Shown: positions 5,194 to 7,470 of the stretch, one piece after another
Position numbering within the stretch: the stretch's first letter is position 1
How the letters are laid out: every line of letters starts with the position of its first letter
Assembly (NCBI GenBank): GCA_041739295.1
Contig: JBGSOE010000299.1
Coordinates: 1-7,470, forward strand
Reading direction: 5' to 3'
Source: JAHJQQ01 sp041739295
Lineage (GTDB): Bacteria > Pseudomonadota > Gammaproteobacteria > Thiohalobacterales > Thiohalobacteraceae
DNA: 7,470 nucleotides
The notes under the pieces: model-generated
Told to the model about the DNA's origin: nothing
What the model saw: only the letters and a program-made list of their open reading frames with translations
Database searches by the model: none
Program-made: the position numbers and the translations under genes

Positions 5194-6819
5194 ATGCGTG
5201 TCATGTTCAAATCGGTAATCCTGTTACTGTTGTTCACTCATATTGGCTTGGTGCAGGCCCTGGAGCCAACTGACGAAGCCATCCGCCAATACAGCGAGGC
5301 CATCCTCGACGGTAATGATGGCATCATCGCCGGACAGAAGATCGCCGCGACCACGCTACTGCCCAGTTTCTACACACGCCGGGGATTTCAACCCGCCTGG
5401 TCTGAACCGCAGCACTTTCAACAACTGCTGCAGGCGCTCAGGAGTGCTGAGGAACATGGCCTGGATCCCGAGGACTATCACTATTCCACGCTGTCCACCT
5501 GGTCCGATGACGGCAGCCCCCGTCAGCGCGCCGCACGCGATATATTGGCCACGGATGCACTGATCCGCTATGGCTATCAGTTACATCTGGGCAAGATTGA
5601 TCCCGCCAGTCTGGATCCGGACTGGAATCTGACCCGGCAGCTGAAAAACGAGGAACCCATTACGGTACTCGAACGCGCCGTGGCCACTCCCGATCTCAGC
5701 AACTTCCTTGCCACCGAGCTCGCACCCACCGGCCCCTTCTATGCCGGCCTGCGTCAGGCACTGGCACACTATCGTAAACTCGCCAGCGAAGGCGGCTGGC
5801 CTATAGTACCCAGCGGCCCTACCCTACACGCCGGTGAAGGCGATGCACGCATTCCCGCCCTGCGTGCGCGCCTCTCTGTGACCGATGCTGAACTTTCTTC
5901 CGGCACTGCCGAGGCCACGTTATTTGATAATGATCTGGCGGCAGCGGTTAAACGCTTTCAGTTACAACATGGTCTTGATGACGATGGCGCCATCGGCGCA
6001 CGCACGTTGGAAGCGCTGAACGTCCCCGTCGAAACGCGCATTGATCAACTACGCATCAACCTGGAACGAACACGCTGGGTATTCCGTGATCGTGCACCCC
6101 GTTTTCTGGTCGTCAACATCGCAAGCTTTCACGCCTATCTGATGGACGACAACAACATTGTCTGGGATAGCCGCGTACAGGTTGGTAAACCGTTTCGTCA
6201 GACACCCATATTCAAGGCCAACATGACCTACCTGGTACTCAACCCGACCTGGACCGTTCCACCAACCATTCTCCGGAACGATATTATTCCCCGTATTCGG
6301 AAGAACCCCGACTATCTGGCGCAGAATAATATGGTGTTGCTGAATCGCTCCGGCCAAATAATCGACACCAACAAGGTTGACCTGCGCGCAGTGACACCGG
6401 CGAACTTCCCCTATACCGTTCGTCAGGAACCAGGACCGAAAAATGCCTTGGGACGCATAAAATTCATGTTCCCCAATAAACACGCCGTCTATCTGCACGA
6501 CACCCCGAGCCAGAATCTGTTTAATCGTGCCGAGCGCGCGTTCAGTTCCGGCTGCATTCGCGTGGAAAAACCATTTTCATTGGCCGCCACGCTACTGAAT
6601 GACCCGAACAACTGGAGCGAGGCAAAAATCGAAACCAAACTGGCCAGCACTAAGAATGAAACAGTGAACCTCAAAAACCCTATCACAGTGTTTCTCATGT
6701 ACTGGACCAGCGTGCCTGATGGTAAAGGTGATGCCCGCTTCTATGCAGATGTGTATACACGTGATCAGGCGGTGCTTGATGGCTTGAAGCAACCGTTCCG
6801 ATTAATTGCCATGCGCTAA
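5194..6819 (+). CDS. ldtD: LdtD/YcbB-like L,D-transpeptidase
   Basis: The 541-residue protein is a YcbB-type L,D-transpeptidase, somewhat shorter than E. coli LdtD (about 615). In order: a signal peptide (1-22, cleavage after VQA); an N-terminal scaffold region (about 25-210) with FYTRRGFQPAW (59-69) and HGLDPEDYHYSTL (88-100); a peptidoglycan-binding domain (about 245-290) with AAVKRFQLQHGLDDDGAIG; and a YkuD catalytic domain (about 303-470). The active site reads HDTP (435-438), LFNRAERAFSSGCIRVE (442-458), with nucleophile C454 and H435. The long insertion with NPTWTVPPTILRNDIIP (350-366) is the capping loop of this subfamily. It joins mDap residues of neighbouring stems into 3-3 cross-links, a beta-lactam-insensitive reaction except for carbapenems. 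The start at 5194 lacks a clear ribosome site; the ATG at 5203 is possible, but both give the same signal peptide core. Confidence 0.95.
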   Translation: MRVMFKSVILLLLFTHIGLVQALEPTDEAIRQYSEAILDGNDGIIAGQKIAATTLLPSFYTRRGFQPAWSEPQHFQQLLQALRSAEEHGLDPEDYHYSTLSTWSDDGSPRQRAARDILATDALIRYGYQLHLGKIDPASLDPDWNLTRQLKNEEPITVLERAVATPDLSNFLATELAPTGPFYAGLRQALAHYRKLASEGGWPIVPSGPTLHAGEGDARIPALRARLSVTDAELSSGTAEATLFDNDLAAAVKRFQLQHGLDDDGAIGARTLEALNVPVETRIDQLRINLERTRWVFRDRAPRFLVVNIASFHAYLMDDNNIVWDSRVQVGKPFRQTPIFKANMTYLVLNPTWTVPPTILRNDIIPRIRKNPDYLAQNNMVLLNRSGQIIDTNKVDLRAVTPANFPYTVRQEPGPKNALGRIKFMFPNKHAVYLHDTPSQNLFNRAERAFSSGCIRVEKPFSLAATLLNDPNNWSEAKIETKLASTKNETVNLKNPITVFLMYWTSVPDGKGDARFYADVYTRDQAVLDGLKQPFRLIAMR

Positions 6820-6836
6820 TGGCGTTGATGATCATG

Positions 6837-6859
6837 AAAAAGCCCGCACAAGGCGGGCT
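6837..6859 (-). terminator. GC-rich hairpin terminator, T-tract on the minus strand
   Basis: AGCCCGC (6841-6847) and GCGGGCT (6853-6859) form a perfect 7-bp stem around ACAAG. The A run at 6837-6841 becomes TTTTT after the stem on the minus strand, giving a textbook terminator for leftward transcription. On the plus strand, 21 nt past the ldtD stop, the stem is followed by CTGAACTC, so it lacks a U-tract but could still stop or protect ldtD mRNA. Confidence 0.6.
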
Positions 6860-7418
6860 CTGAACTCTATGTTTATTTGTGTGTTTACAGCGCACAGTGC
6901 AGAACTTGAGCGCACAGCACTCAAACCCCTAAAACAGTCAATTAGCGCACTTTTATCTTTGTGCTTACCACGCTTCCTCCTGAAGGAGCGTCATCCCGTC
7001 TTTTCTGGGAACAGACCAGGCATCCAGCGCGAGGCGAGAGTCGCGGGGAAAGCCTTAAATGACTGCTTTAAAGTCCGTTTCTGCGTTCGCTTCCAGACGG
7101 GACTTTGGGCCTCTTTACCAAGGGCTTAGTGAAGGATAGACACAGAGGATGAGGGCGGATGGGGCTCCAGGCCTGCCCTGTTGAAAAACAGCGCAATCTC
7201 ATCAACCTCTGTCCTGGACCGCCTGCTTCACAGACCCATCGCCTTCAACATCTTAAGGGGGAGTCCTACCGGTCGCGAGCAAATCGAACCGATGCGGCTG
7301 ATAGATTGTGTCGAACTGCCTGTTTGCTTACTTCTGAAAGCGGTGAAGGCTCGAAACCGTGGCCTGTCCCCTATCGTGTATGTATGCTTAGGCTGACGCT
7401 CGCGTTCGAGGCACTATC
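6860..7418. other. Intergenic stretch with no convincing gene
   Basis: Short open frames here have no ribosome site, no family resemblance and poor amino-acid pattern, and those on opposite strands overlap. Two hairpins are visible. One is at 6971-6990 (CGCTCCT against AGG-A-AGCG on the minus strand, one bulge). The other is at 7070-7106 (AAAGTCCGT against ACGGGACTTT, one bulged G, 18-nt loop). Neither is followed by a T-tract. The stretch could be decayed coding DNA, a long leader of the gene at 7419, or hold an unrecognised RNA; nothing in it decides. Confidence 0.5.
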
Positions 7419-7470
7419 GTGAACTTTATCCTCAAAACCTGCCATCTGAGTTTGCTCACCGCGCTGGTCG
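7419..7470 (+). CDS. 5' end of a probable exported protein (partial)
   Basis: A GTG start with GAGG 7 nt upstream opens a frame that runs off the window after 17 codons. The visible residues, MNFILKTCHLSLLTALV, look like the start of a signal peptide or first membrane segment: one lysine, then hydrophobic residues. No family can be named from this fragment. A weak TATGCT (7384-7389) might be its -10 box. Confidence 0.45.
   Translation, partial: MNFILKTCHLSLLTALV

Noticed and set aside
6049..6498. Minus-strand open frame of 149 codons inside the ldtD-like gene
   Set aside because: It lies wholly within a strongly supported L,D-transpeptidase catalytic domain.
6806..7129. Plus-strand open frame of 107 codons after ldtD
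   Set aside because: It overlaps the ldtD end and reads through the GC hairpin at 6841-6859; no ribosome site and no family resemblance.
7159..7422. Two overlapping plus-strand open frames before the last gene
   Set aside because: They have no ribosome site, are in competing frames and have no recognisable domain; kept only as part of the unassigned stretch.

Overview
The window looks like chromosomal DNA of a free-living gammaproteobacterium. The evidence is the protein families (a YcbB/LdtD-type L,D-transpeptidase beside a YcbK/MepK-type endopeptidase, a stand-alone EAL protein, a DUF3313-type exported protein, a SpoIIAA-like protein, a HIT hydrolase), clear Shine-Dalgarno sequences of the AGGAG type, and intergenic palindromes of the kind scattered through such genomes. 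No genus can be named from the sequence. There is no phage, transposase, CRISPR array, rRNA or tRNA gene.

Layout. Positions 79-336 (+) encode a small soluble protein of unknown function. It converges on a HIT-family hydrolase (477-869, -), and a 74-bp REP-like palindrome lies between them. Then come further minus-strand genes: an EAL-domain protein (1168-1914), a DUF3313-like exported protein (2141-2737), a SpoIIAA/STAS-like protein (2979-3344), an exported protein made of two copies of one small beta domain (3506-4099), and a Tat-exported MepK-like peptidase (4486-5049). Gaps between these genes are about 160-390 bp, so they are probably separate transcription units rather than one operon. 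Most gaps hold an inverted repeat. On the plus strand, 5194-6819 encodes an LdtD-like L,D-transpeptidase divergent from mepK. A gap of about 600 bp follows with no convincing gene, and the 5' end of another probable exported protein begins at 7419.

How the genes relate. The clearest functional unit is the divergent mepK-like/ldtD-like pair: in Escherichia coli LdtD makes 3-3 (mDap-mDap) peptidoglycan cross-links and MepK cleaves them, so this 144-bp intergenic region sits between a maker and a breaker of the same bond. The EAL protein points to cyclic-di-GMP turnover or sensing. Two other exported proteins (DUF3313-like and tandem-domain) are probably periplasmic, but nothing here ties them to the wall enzymes.

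I did not find a clearly new multi-gene system. The items most worth a second look are the rewired loop 6 of the EAL protein, the duplicated-domain exported protein, the divergent wall-remodelling pair, and the two larger intergenic palindromic elements.
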